64,000 bases of DNA from an uncultured Lacinutrix sp. GTDB taxonomy: Bacteria; Bacteroidota; Bacteroidia; Flavobacteriales; Flavobacteriaceae. Shown here one piece after another: positions 30,545 to 39,463 of the stretch. The stretch spans positions 1 through 64,000 of the forward strand of contig NZ_CANMRQ010000004.1 of NCBI RefSeq assembly GCF_947500325.1. Direction: 5' to 3'. Each line of letters begins with the position of its first letter. Position 1 is the first letter of the stretch. The position numbers were made by a program, and so were the translations under genes. A model generated the notes under the pieces. It was not told where the DNA came from. It was given only the letters and a program-made list of their open reading frames with translations, and made no database searches.

Positions 30545-30578
30545 AAAAACCAGAACATGAATTTGTTCTGGTTTTTTT
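30545..30578 (+). terminator. Rho-independent terminator
   Basis: CCAGAACA (30550-30557), a TGAATT loop and TGTTCTGG (30564-30571), then seven T. The hairpin is identical to that at 3226-3259. Confidence 0.9.
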
Positions 30579-30657
30579 ATTACTAAAAAAAATCTAATGC
30601 TACATCAACATTAATAATTTTTCATTTTTTTAATCAGTATTTTGTAAATACCACTTC

Positions 30658-30688
30658 AATATTATAGTTTTTTAAAAACTATAATATT
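30658..30688 (+). repeat. 31-base inverted repeat
   Basis: AATATTATAGTTTTT and its reverse complement abut with a single central T. It sits immediately 5' of the TTTGCTAC operator. It could be a second terminator or a protein site; the sequence does not decide. Confidence 0.6.
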
Positions 30689-30694
30689 TTTGAC

Positions 30695-30753
30695 TTTGCT
30701 ACTTTTTGCTACCACAAAAAAAGCATAGTATTATTAGGTTTAATATACTTTTG
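30695..30753 (+). promoter_or_regulatory. Promoter with TTTGCTAC direct-repeat operator
   Basis: TTTGCTAC at 30695-30702 and TTTGCTACC at 30705-30713 (period 10), and a -7 box TACTTTTG at 30746-30753. Between the second operator TTTG and the -7 TTTG are 41 nt, the same as before 4138. Predicted start near 30760, leaving a leader of about 14 nt. Confidence 0.65.
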
Positions 30754-30773
30754 CAAAAAAAGACCCTTATACT

Positions 30774-33700
30774 ATGCGAACACTACTACTAAGCTTAATT
30801 TTTTGCACTTTTATCTCAAACAAAATGCTTTCTCAAAATTTTGAGTTTTTTATTGAAACCACTACTCAAAATGAAACCTTCACCATACCTATTGATGGTT
30901 CTTTAACTTACAACTATAATGTTGATGTTGTTGTTCCTTTTAATCCTAATGCCACTGTTTCTTATACGAATGTTACAGGAGCCCTAACGCACACTTTTGG
31001 AAATGCAGGGTCTTATATTATTAGAATACTAGACGGAAGTTTGTTTCCAAGAATAATTTTTTCTAACAGTCCAGATAAATCGAAGATAACAATTATATCG
31101 CGTTGGGGAAATAACCCTTGGACAACTATGGAGTCTGCTTTTGAAGGCTGTGATAACTTAATCCTCGATACTAGTGATACTCCAAACCTTAGTAATGTAA
31201 CGTCTACTAATAAAATGTTTAAAGACGCTGATGCTTTTGTCGATAATAGAAATAAAATAGGGACATGGGATGTGAGTAATGTGCAAGATATGGAGCAAAT
31301 GTTTCGAAACTGTACTGTATTTAATGAAGATCTAAGTAATTGGGATACGAGTAATGTACAAATCCTTCATAGAATATTTCAAGGAGCCGCTCTTTTTAAT
31401 CAAAATTTAGGGAATTGGGACATTAGTAATGTAACCGGGACAGATGCTATATTTGCTCAAGCAGGTGTTTCAACAAGTAATTATGACCAAACTGTGACTG
31501 GATGGGGAACGCTAGATACAGGAGAAACACAAATTCCAAGTGGATTAAATATTAGGTTTGATAACAGTACGTATTGTGCATCGCAGGCAATAAGAACAAC
31601 ATTAGCGAGCGCTCCCACGAATTGGAATTTTATAGATAGTGGTTTAGATTGTAGTAATGTTTCTGATGATGGTCTTTTTATTACAACCTGGGAAACGACT
31701 TCAGCAAACGAATCTATTACAATTCCTACTGGTGGACTAGGATACGGGTATTATATAGATTGGGGAGATGGGCAAATAAACAATTCAGTTACAGGAAACA
31801 TCACGCATACCTATACTAGCGCTGGTACATATACAGTAAGAATAGGTGGTTTATTCCCTAGAATCTATTTTAACGAGACAGGAGATCGATTAAAAATTAA
31901 AAGCATTGAACAATGGGGAACTATTGTTTGGCGAGATATGTTTAATGCGTTTGATGGATGTGAAAACCTGACGTACAATGCAACGGATGCCCCTAACTTA
32001 TCAAATGTAACTGATGTATCGAGAATGTTTAGTAAATGTAAGAATTTCAACGCTACAAATCTGAATAACTGGGATTTGAGCTCTATTAGATCTGTTACAT
32101 TTATGTTTAACGAAGCTGAAAAGTTTAATGGAGATATCACCAATTGGGATGTAAGTAACATAATAGATTTTAGAAATATGTTTTCTTCGGCTCGTGATTT
32201 TAATAGAGATATATCAGGATGGACAATTAACACGAGTGAATCTGTAAACATGGAAGGAATGTTTGCTGGAGCAAGTGACTTTAATCAACCCATAGGAAAT
32301 TGGAATATAAGCCAAGTGACAGATGTAGGTTTTATGTTCCAAGATGCGCTAAATTTCAATCAAAGTTTAGCCAATTGGGATATTTCAAACGTAACCGATA
32401 TGGATGGCATGCTTGACAATACAGGTTTATCCATAGATAATTATGATGCTACATTGATGGGTTGGGCAACTATAGAAAACGGAGAAGCTCAAATTCCTAC
32501 GGGCATTACTTTTAGCGCGTTTGGACTCACGTATTGCCATGCATATAATGAAAAAAGTATTTTAGAAAACACACCAAACAATTGGATTATTACAGATGCA
32601 GGACCTGAGTGTTCTGATTTTGCTTTTATCACCACTTGGGAAACCACTAGCGCGAACGAAAGTATCGAAATTCCTACCGATGGCAATGGATATAACTATG
32701 TAGTCAACTGGGGAGATGGAACTTTTGATACCAATATTACAGGAAATGCCACGCACACATACACAACCGCAGGAACGCATACAGTTGAAATTTTTGGAGA
32801 CTTTCCTAGAATTTATTTTAATAACGCAGGAGATAAAGATAAAATTTTATCAATTGATCAATGGGGAGCTATTCAATGGACTAGCATGAAGAGTGCTTTT
32901 AATGGCTGTTCTAATCTTGTTGTAAATAACGATGCTGGTGCTCCAGACCTTTCTAATGTTACCGTTTTGGCAAATATGTTCGAGAGTACAGCTATCAATA
33001 CCCAAGGGAATTTAAATAGTTGGAATGTTGAAAACGTAACCGATTTCTATCGTTTGTTTTTTGTTTGCCCTAATTTTAACCAACCGCTAGATAATTGGAA
33101 TGTTTCGAATGCAACTACCCTTAGAGGGATGTTTCATCATGCAATCAACTTCAATCAAGATATCACGGGTTGGAATGTAGGAAAATGTAGAAATTTTGCT
33201 CAAATGTTTTTGACTTCTGATAATCAAACACACCTATTTAATCAGGATATTTCACAATGGAATATTGGCGAATTTGTTTCCGATGTTCAAAATATCGAAA
33301 TGTATCAGATGTTTAAAAACGCTAAAAACTTTGATTATAATTTAGGAAGTTGGGACATTTCTAATGTTACCAATATGGACAACATGCTTGATAATTCTGG
33401 ATTATCTGTAGATAATTATGATGCTACGTTAATAGGTTGGGCTACTTTAGATGCGGGTGAAACTCAAATTCCTTCTAATATTAATGTAGGAGAAGTTGGT
33501 TTACAGTATTGTGCTTCTGTGGTGGAACGTACAAATTTAAAAAATAGTAATAATTGGTCATTTTTAGATGCAACTTTAGCTTGTCCCGAGGAAGACAAAT
33601 TTATTATGGTATGGAGGACCACATCTAATAATGAGAGCATTAGATTTCAGTTTACGGGGGCAACGGGTAATAATAATAGTTATACTGTAGATTGGGGTGA

Positions 33701-36700
33701 CGGCACTGTAGATAAGGATGTTTCTGGAAATAGACAACATACCTATGCGCAAGCAGGAACTTACGAGGTGAAACTATCGGGGGAATTTAGATTTAGATAC
33801 AATAACTTGTCTGCCGCTACCTCAACAAGATTAAAACTTTATGAAATTAAACAATGGGGAGCCAATCAATGGACGAGTACTGCCCAAGCCTTTTACGGAT
33901 GTGAAAATTTGAAAATCACAGCGACTGATGTGCCAGACTTAAGTTTGGTAAGTAATATGGAAGATATGTTTAGAAACTGTAATGCACTAGAAGATTTAGG
34001 TGGCAAAATGGGATCTTGGGATGTAAGTACTGTAGATAATTTTTCTTCAATGTTCCAAGGTGCAAATAACTTCAATACACACTTAGGGAATTGGAACCTT
34101 ATCAATGCTACGAACATGAGCAATATGTTAAACGGTTCAGGCCTTTCCAGCGGTTCTTATGATTTGACTTTAGTGGGTTGGAGAAACAATCCAAATACAC
34201 CTTCTAATATCAATTTAGGAGCTTCAGGATTAACCTATTGCAATGCGGTAAGCGAACATGATTATTTAGACAATGACCTTAGTTGGTCATTAAATGACGC
34301 AGGACTTAACTGCCCAACAGAAGAGCCATTTGTAACAAAATGGGAAACAACTACAAATAATGAAACGATTACAATTCCTATAGAAACGAACATCCTAAAC
34401 CCAATAATTTATAATTACTATGTAGACTGGGGAGATGGTTCGCCAATAACATTTGAAACAGGAGACGCAACGCATGCCTATGTCACCGCAGGAATCTATG
34501 ATGTTAAAATTACTGGGGAATTTCCTCAAATACGCTTTGATAATTCTACTACCAGTAATAGAAATAAAATATTGTCTATTGAGCAATGGGGAACTAATCC
34601 ATGGAGAAACTTTTCAAGAGCTTTTAGAGGATGCTCCAATATAGTTTTAAATGCTACCGACATTCCAAATTTAAGCAGTGTAACAACTATGCTTTATATG
34701 TTTGAAGGGACAAGTGCTTTTGTTGATAATGGTGGGCGTATAAATGACTGGGATATCAGTACTATTCGACAAACAGGTTATATGTTTCAAAATTCTTCGT
34801 TTAATGAAAATATAAACAATTGGGATGTAAGTAATGTTACATTTATGGGCTTTATGTTTAGAAATAATACAAACTTTAATCAACCCTTAAACAATTGGGA
34901 ATTATCAGACGATGTAAGTCTTTTTGAAGCATTCAAGAATGCAAGTGCGTTTAATCAAGATCTAGGAAGTTGGGATATTAGTGGCGTGAATAGTATGGGA
35001 GGTATGTTAGACAATACAGCCCTGTCTATGGAAAATTATGACAATACTTTAATTGGCTGGGTAACACTAGATGCTGGCGAAACACAAATACCTTCAGGGT
35101 TAGGGTTAGGAGCTGTAGGGCTTACCTACTGTAATAGTGAAACCGAAAGAGCGCTTTTAACAGGGACTTCCTATATTTGGATAATCACGGATGCAGGAAA
35201 AGACTGTGATGCTATTTCATTTATTACCACATGGGAAACCACAACTGCCAATGAAACCATTACGATTCCTACGTTTTCGGGAGATCCGTATGATTACATT
35301 GTAGATTGGGGCGATAATACAGCTGATACCAGTGAAACTGGAGATGCGACGCATACATATGTTACTCCGGGAATTCACACAATAAAAATTAGAGGAACAT
35401 TTCCAAGAATATTTTTTGATGATGCAGCCGCAGATAAAGACAAAATCTTAACAATTGAACAATGGGGACCAAATCAATGGACAACCATGAGTCGTGCCTT
35501 TATGGGATGTACAAACTTAGTCCTAAATGCAGATGATAGTCCAGACCTTAGCAGAGGCGGAACTTCTACAATACGATTACAACAAATGTTTACCAATGCA
35601 AGTAGTTTGGTAGATTTAAAAGATCAAATTGGAAACTGGGATGTAAGCAATGTGGTGAATATGTGGGCGACTTTTGGCAACTGTACTTTATTTAATGAAG
35701 ACATTAGTGGTTGGAATGTTTCTGGAGCTACTAGTATGCTTCAAATGTTTATAAATAATCCAAACTTCAACCAAGATTTGAGCGGATGGAATACCAGTAA
35801 CGTTCAAAATTTTTCAGCAATGTTTGCAAGAGCAGCTGTTTTTAATCAGAATATTAGTGGTTGGAATACCAGCAATGCAACAAATATGTATGCCATGTTT
35901 ATAGATGCAACTTCCTTTAACCAAGACATTAGTGGTTGGGATGTTTCTACTGTACACCGAATGGACAAAATGTTTCAAAACGCTACCGCATTCAATCAAG
36001 ACATTAGCGGTTGGAATGTTTCCTCAGTACAGAGAATGGACAGGATGTTTCAAAATGCCACAGCTTTCAATCAAGATTTGAGTAATTGGGACATCAGCAG
36101 TTTAGGAAGCAGTGTCACGTTTACAGAAAGTGCAGAGTATATGTTTTTTAATGCTACGGCATTCAGTACTGAAAATTATGATGCATTGCTTTTAGGTTGG
36201 TCAACAGATAGTAGTGGTAATGCTACGGATGGAGACGACGATATTCCTTCAGACATAGTATTCGAAGGTCCTCCAACAACCTATTGTCCGGGAGCAGCAG
36301 GAATAGAAATTTTAACCGATATACCTTATAATTGGATAATCAGCGGCGGCACGGAAGACTGTGAAAGTATTTCTTTTATTACTACATGGCAAGTAGGTGC
36401 TAATGAAACCATCGTGATACCTTCGTTTCCTGGAGCTACTTATGATTATAGAGTAGATTGGGGAGATGGAACTGTAGATACCAGCCAAACAGGCGATGCT
36501 ACACATACCTATACAAATGCAGCTATATATACCGTAAGCATAAGTGGAACATTTCCAAGAATTTATTTTAATAATGACCTTTTGTTAGATAACGTAACGC
36601 CTCGACCAAATGGATCAAAAGACAAACTGTTAACTATTGAACAATGGGGACCAAACCAATGGACAACCATGCACAGGGCATTTCAAGGCTGTAGCAATCT

Positions 36701-39290
36701 AGTATTAAATGCAGAGGATACACCTGATTTTAGCGGAGTAACAACTATGGGCATTCACCAAATGTTTCAGGGAGCTACCAATTTTGAAGATTTAAAAGAT
36801 GAAATAGGAAATTGGAATGTAAGCAATGTTGTCAATATGTATGCAACCTTTGCAGGATGTGAAGTATTTAATGAAGATATTAGTAGTTGGAATGTTGCTA
36901 GCGTGAGTAATTTTATTCAAACATTCGTAGGTGCACTTCGATTTAATCAAAATATTAGTGGTTGGAATACCAGCAGTGCGATTACAATGTCTACCATGTT
37001 TGCCAATACGGAGGATTTTAACCAAGATATTAGTGGATGGGATGTGTCTTCTGTAGAACAAATGCAATACATGTTTGCTAACACAACAGTCTTTAATCAA
37101 GATATAAGCGGTTGGGATACGTCAGCTGTACAACGCATGGATAACATGTTTCAAAACGCAGCAACCTTTAATCAAGATTTAAGCAGTTGGGATATTAGTA
37201 GCATAGGAACTAGCGTAACGTTTACGGAAACAGCTGAAAATATGTTTCAAAATGCAACTGCATTCACTTCAGAAAACTATGATGCATTATTGATAGGATG
37301 GGCAACGGATAGTAGTGGGAATGCAAGTGATGGAGACGATGATATTCCATCGGATATCGTTTTTGCCGCAGCACCAGAATATTGTTTAGGTCTTAGTGCA
37401 AGAAACACACTTACCAGCATTACGTACAATTGGATGATTACTGATGGCGGACAAAACTGTGATTTTACTAACGCTTTTATAACCACATGGGAAACCACCA
37501 CAGCGAATGAAAATATTACGATTCCAACTACAGGATCAGGATATAATTATGTAGTAGATTGGGGAGATGGAACTGTGGAATCTGGATTTACAGGAAATGC
37601 AACACATACATATACAACAGCAGACATTTATACAGTAAGCGTGATAGGAGATTTTCCAAGAATTTATTTTAACAGTTCTGGAGATAGAGACAAAATAAAA
37701 TCTATAGAACAGTGGGGAATGCAAGAATGGACTTCTATGAAAGAAGCTTTTAGAGGATGTGAATTTATGGCCATTAATGCTATAGATAGCCCAGATTTGA
37801 GTCAAGCTACAGATTTAACTAGAATGTTTGTTATTTGTAAAGGAATCGAAACTGCAGATCTTTCAAATTGGGACACCTCTACCATTACAAATATGTCATA
37901 TATGTTTAACCTTTCTCGTTTTAATGGGAATATTTCAACTTGGGATGTAGGTAACGTAACCACGTTTAAAGGCATGTTTAAAAGTGCAACACGTTTTAAT
38001 CAGGATATTTCACAATGGAATATTGGTGAGTTTGTAACGGGAGCTATTGATATGTCTGAGATGTTTCAATCAGCTATTAAGTTTAACCAATCCTTAAATA
38101 CTTGGGATGTTAGTAAGGCAGATCGAATGCATTTTATGTTTGATAGAGCATTGAGGTATAATCAATCTATGAATAACTGGGATGTCTCTAATGTTATCTT
38201 TATGAATGAAATGTTTGATGGAGCAAGTGATTTTAATCAAGATTTATCTTCGTGGGATATTAGTACTGTAGATACCTTTGTAAATTTCTTAACAGGCTCA
38301 GCAATGTCTCAACAAAATTATGATAATACTTTAATTGGCTGGGCTACTATTGATGCTGGAGAAACGGGCCTACAAACAAACGTAAGATTCGATGCGGATG
38401 CGACCTATTGTTTAGCATTTGATGCCAGAGAAACACTAACATCAGCGCCATACAATTGGGATATTACGGATGGCGGAGTATCCTGCGGTATCTTTCTTGC
38501 TGGAAAAGTGTATTTACAAGGCGCAGCATTACAACCAAATACAGGAGAGGAAACTTTAATGCGAGATGATTTACGTGTAGCAGGTTTATTACCAACAACG
38601 TCTCCATACGCAGATGGATTAATGTGTGACGCAACTATTTTCAATACAACTGGAGCAAATGCTATTGTAGATTGGGTTTGGATAGAATTAAGAGACAAAA
38701 ATGATAATACGTCCGTATTACATAGTCAGTCGGCATTATTACAAAGAGATGGAGATATTGTAGCCACAGATGGGGTTTCAGTATTATCTTTTAGCGCTAA
38801 TATAGATAACTATTTTGTAGCTGTAAAACATAGAAATCATTTAGGAATTATGACATCTACAGCTATATTAATAAATACAACCTCTATTGATTTTACTAAT
38901 GCCAGTAATCAAATTACTTTTGGTACCAATGCGCAAACCACTTTTGGAATGCCAAGTGGAGTAGTAGCTATGTGGGCAGGTGATACTAATGGAGATGGCC
39001 GTTTAAATTATTCAGGAACCTTATCTGATGTTTCAAGAATAAGAAGTCAAATCTTTAATGATCCTAATAACTCGGTATTTGGAGGGCCACCAGTGTCTAG
39101 TTACCAGTCTTTAGGTTATTACGGTACTGATGTCAATATGGATGGACTAACCGTTTATTCTGGAACTCTAAGTGATGTATTAAGTGTAAGAAACAACATT
39201 TTTAATAATCCTTCTAATTCAGTGTTTGGTGGACCACCGACATCAACGTATGTGCATACACAACAGTTGCCAGAAGGTGTAAATAATTAA
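30774..39290 (+). CDS. Giant secreted DUF285/BspA-like repeat protein with shared C-terminal module
   Basis: The 2838-residue product has a short signal peptide (MRTLLLSLIFCTFISNKMLSQ). It is made of eight blocks. Each block opens with a PKD-like beta domain (FITTWETT, IPT, (V/I)DWGDGT, HTYT, FPRIYF, IEQWG) and continues with DUF285 units of about 25 residues (FNQDISGWDVSNVTNMxxMF). Most blocks end in a cap with YCxxxxER and a W(I/L)xDAGxxC segment. The module follows at 2578-2838. DUF285 repeats are known from BspA-type adhesins and mycoplasma surface proteins, so host or particle binding is inferred. The promoter shares its operator with the fibre operon at 4138. No terminator is visible in 39291-39389. 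Confidence 0.95.
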   Translation: MRTLLLSLIFCTFISNKMLSQNFEFFIETTTQNETFTIPIDGSLTYNYNVDVVVPFNPNATVSYTNVTGALTHTFGNAGSYIIRILDGSLFPRIIFSNSPDKSKITIISRWGNNPWTTMESAFEGCDNLILDTSDTPNLSNVTSTNKMFKDADAFVDNRNKIGTWDVSNVQDMEQMFRNCTVFNEDLSNWDTSNVQILHRIFQGAALFNQNLGNWDISNVTGTDAIFAQAGVSTSNYDQTVTGWGTLDTGETQIPSGLNIRFDNSTYCASQAIRTTLASAPTNWNFIDSGLDCSNVSDDGLFITTWETTSANESITIPTGGLGYGYYIDWGDGQINNSVTGNITHTYTSAGTYTVRIGGLFPRIYFNETGDRLKIKSIEQWGTIVWRDMFNAFDGCENLTYNATDAPNLSNVTDVSRMFSKCKNFNATNLNNWDLSSIRSVTFMFNEAEKFNGDITNWDVSNIIDFRNMFSSARDFNRDISGWTINTSESVNMEGMFAGASDFNQPIGNWNISQVTDVGFMFQDALNFNQSLANWDISNVTDMDGMLDNTGLSIDNYDATLMGWATIENGEAQIPTGITFSAFGLTYCHAYNEKSILENTPNNWIITDAGPECSDFAFITTWETTSANESIEIPTDGNGYNYVVNWGDGTFDTNITGNATHTYTTAGTHTVEIFGDFPRIYFNNAGDKDKILSIDQWGAIQWTSMKSAFNGCSNLVVNNDAGAPDLSNVTVLANMFESTAINTQGNLNSWNVENVTDFYRLFFVCPNFNQPLDNWNVSNATTLRGMFHHAINFNQDITGWNVGKCRNFAQMFLTSDNQTHLFNQDISQWNIGEFVSDVQNIEMYQMFKNAKNFDYNLGSWDISNVTNMDNMLDNSGLSVDNYDATLIGWATLDAGETQIPSNINVGEVGLQYCASVVERTNLKNSNNWSFLDATLACPEEDKFIMVWRTTSNNESIRFQFTGATGNNNSYTVDWGDGTVDKDVSGNRQHTYAQAGTYEVKLSGEFRFRYNNLSAATSTRLKLYEIKQWGANQWTSTAQAFYGCENLKITATDVPDLSLVSNMEDMFRNCNALEDLGGKMGSWDVSTVDNFSSMFQGANNFNTHLGNWNLINATNMSNMLNGSGLSSGSYDLTLVGWRNNPNTPSNINLGASGLTYCNAVSEHDYLDNDLSWSLNDAGLNCPTEEPFVTKWETTTNNETITIPIETNILNPIIYNYYVDWGDGSPITFETGDATHAYVTAGIYDVKITGEFPQIRFDNSTTSNRNKILSIEQWGTNPWRNFSRAFRGCSNIVLNATDIPNLSSVTTMLYMFEGTSAFVDNGGRINDWDISTIRQTGYMFQNSSFNENINNWDVSNVTFMGFMFRNNTNFNQPLNNWELSDDVSLFEAFKNASAFNQDLGSWDISGVNSMGGMLDNTALSMENYDNTLIGWVTLDAGETQIPSGLGLGAVGLTYCNSETERALLTGTSYIWIITDAGKDCDAISFITTWETTTANETITIPTFSGDPYDYIVDWGDNTADTSETGDATHTYVTPGIHTIKIRGTFPRIFFDDAAADKDKILTIEQWGPNQWTTMSRAFMGCTNLVLNADDSPDLSRGGTSTIRLQQMFTNASSLVDLKDQIGNWDVSNVVNMWATFGNCTLFNEDISGWNVSGATSMLQMFINNPNFNQDLSGWNTSNVQNFSAMFARAAVFNQNISGWNTSNATNMYAMFIDATSFNQDISGWDVSTVHRMDKMFQNATAFNQDISGWNVSSVQRMDRMFQNATAFNQDLSNWDISSLGSSVTFTESAEYMFFNATAFSTENYDALLLGWSTDSSGNATDGDDDIPSDIVFEGPPTTYCPGAAGIEILTDIPYNWIISGGTEDCESISFITTWQVGANETIVIPSFPGATYDYRVDWGDGTVDTSQTGDATHTYTNAAIYTVSISGTFPRIYFNNDLLLDNVTPRPNGSKDKLLTIEQWGPNQWTTMHRAFQGCSNLVLNAEDTPDFSGVTTMGIHQMFQGATNFEDLKDEIGNWNVSNVVNMYATFAGCEVFNEDISSWNVASVSNFIQTFVGALRFNQNISGWNTSSAITMSTMFANTEDFNQDISGWDVSSVEQMQYMFANTTVFNQDISGWDTSAVQRMDNMFQNAATFNQDLSSWDISSIGTSVTFTETAENMFQNATAFTSENYDALLIGWATDSSGNASDGDDDIPSDIVFAAAPEYCLGLSARNTLTSITYNWMITDGGQNCDFTNAFITTWETTTANENITIPTTGSGYNYVVDWGDGTVESGFTGNATHTYTTADIYTVSVIGDFPRIYFNSSGDRDKIKSIEQWGMQEWTSMKEAFRGCEFMAINAIDSPDLSQATDLTRMFVICKGIETADLSNWDTSTITNMSYMFNLSRFNGNISTWDVGNVTTFKGMFKSATRFNQDISQWNIGEFVTGAIDMSEMFQSAIKFNQSLNTWDVSKADRMHFMFDRALRYNQSMNNWDVSNVIFMNEMFDGASDFNQDLSSWDISTVDTFVNFLTGSAMSQQNYDNTLIGWATIDAGETGLQTNVRFDADATYCLAFDARETLTSAPYNWDITDGGVSCGIFLAGKVYLQGAALQPNTGEETLMRDDLRVAGLLPTTSPYADGLMCDATIFNTTGANAIVDWVWIELRDKNDNTSVLHSQSALLQRDGDIVATDGVSVLSFSANIDNYFVAVKHRNHLGIMTSTAILINTTSIDFTNASNQITFGTNAQTTFGMPSGVVAMWAGDTNGDGRLNYSGTLSDVSRIRSQIFNDPNNSVFGGPPVSSYQSLGYYGTDVNMDGLTVYSGTLSDVLSVRNNIFNNPSNSVFGGPPTSTYVHTQQLPEGVNN
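30840..38490 (+). repeat. Eight PKD-like plus DUF285 blocks
   Basis: Blocks open near 30840, 31677, 32630, 33600, 34329, 35220, 36375 and 37475. Blocks 6 and 7 are the longest and most alike, and look like a recent duplication. The DNA of the DUF285 units is itself strongly repetitive around the codons for FNQDISGW(D/N)V, as described for PARCEL-type coding repeats. Confidence 0.85.
38505..39290 (+). repeat. C-terminal module, copy 5
   Basis: It uses LQPNTGEET, loops DTNGDG and DVNMDG, and ends QQLPEGVNN. With copies 6 and 7 it forms a second subgroup marked by PPTSTY instead of PPTGTY near the end. Confidence 0.9.
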
Positions 39291-39389
39291 AAATTGAAAA
39301 GTAATTTAAGCATAAACAAAAAATTAATATTTTAGTTTTATTGTATTTGTTTGATAATCATTTTGTTGTAATGTTTTTTTTATAAAAGG

Positions 39390-39435
39390 TAGGGTTAACC
39401 CTAATTGATTGGTGTATCTAAAAAAGTCATATTTG
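39390..39435 (+). promoter_or_regulatory. Promoter with TAGGGTTAACCCTA palindrome
   Basis: The 14-bp palindrome (39390-39403) runs into ATTG (39404-39407), a plausible -33 element. TTTG (39432-39435) follows after exactly 24 nt, as the end of a CATATTTG -7 box. Predicted start near 39441, 23 nt before the ATG. Confidence 0.7.
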
Positions 39436-39463
39436 TTGCGTATAATTTATAACATGCAACCCA

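Noticed and set aside
34395-37805. Short frames on both strands inside the DUF285 gene, several in a row on the minus strand
   Set aside because: They arise from the repetitive codons of the array, have no signals of their own and mirror the repeat period.
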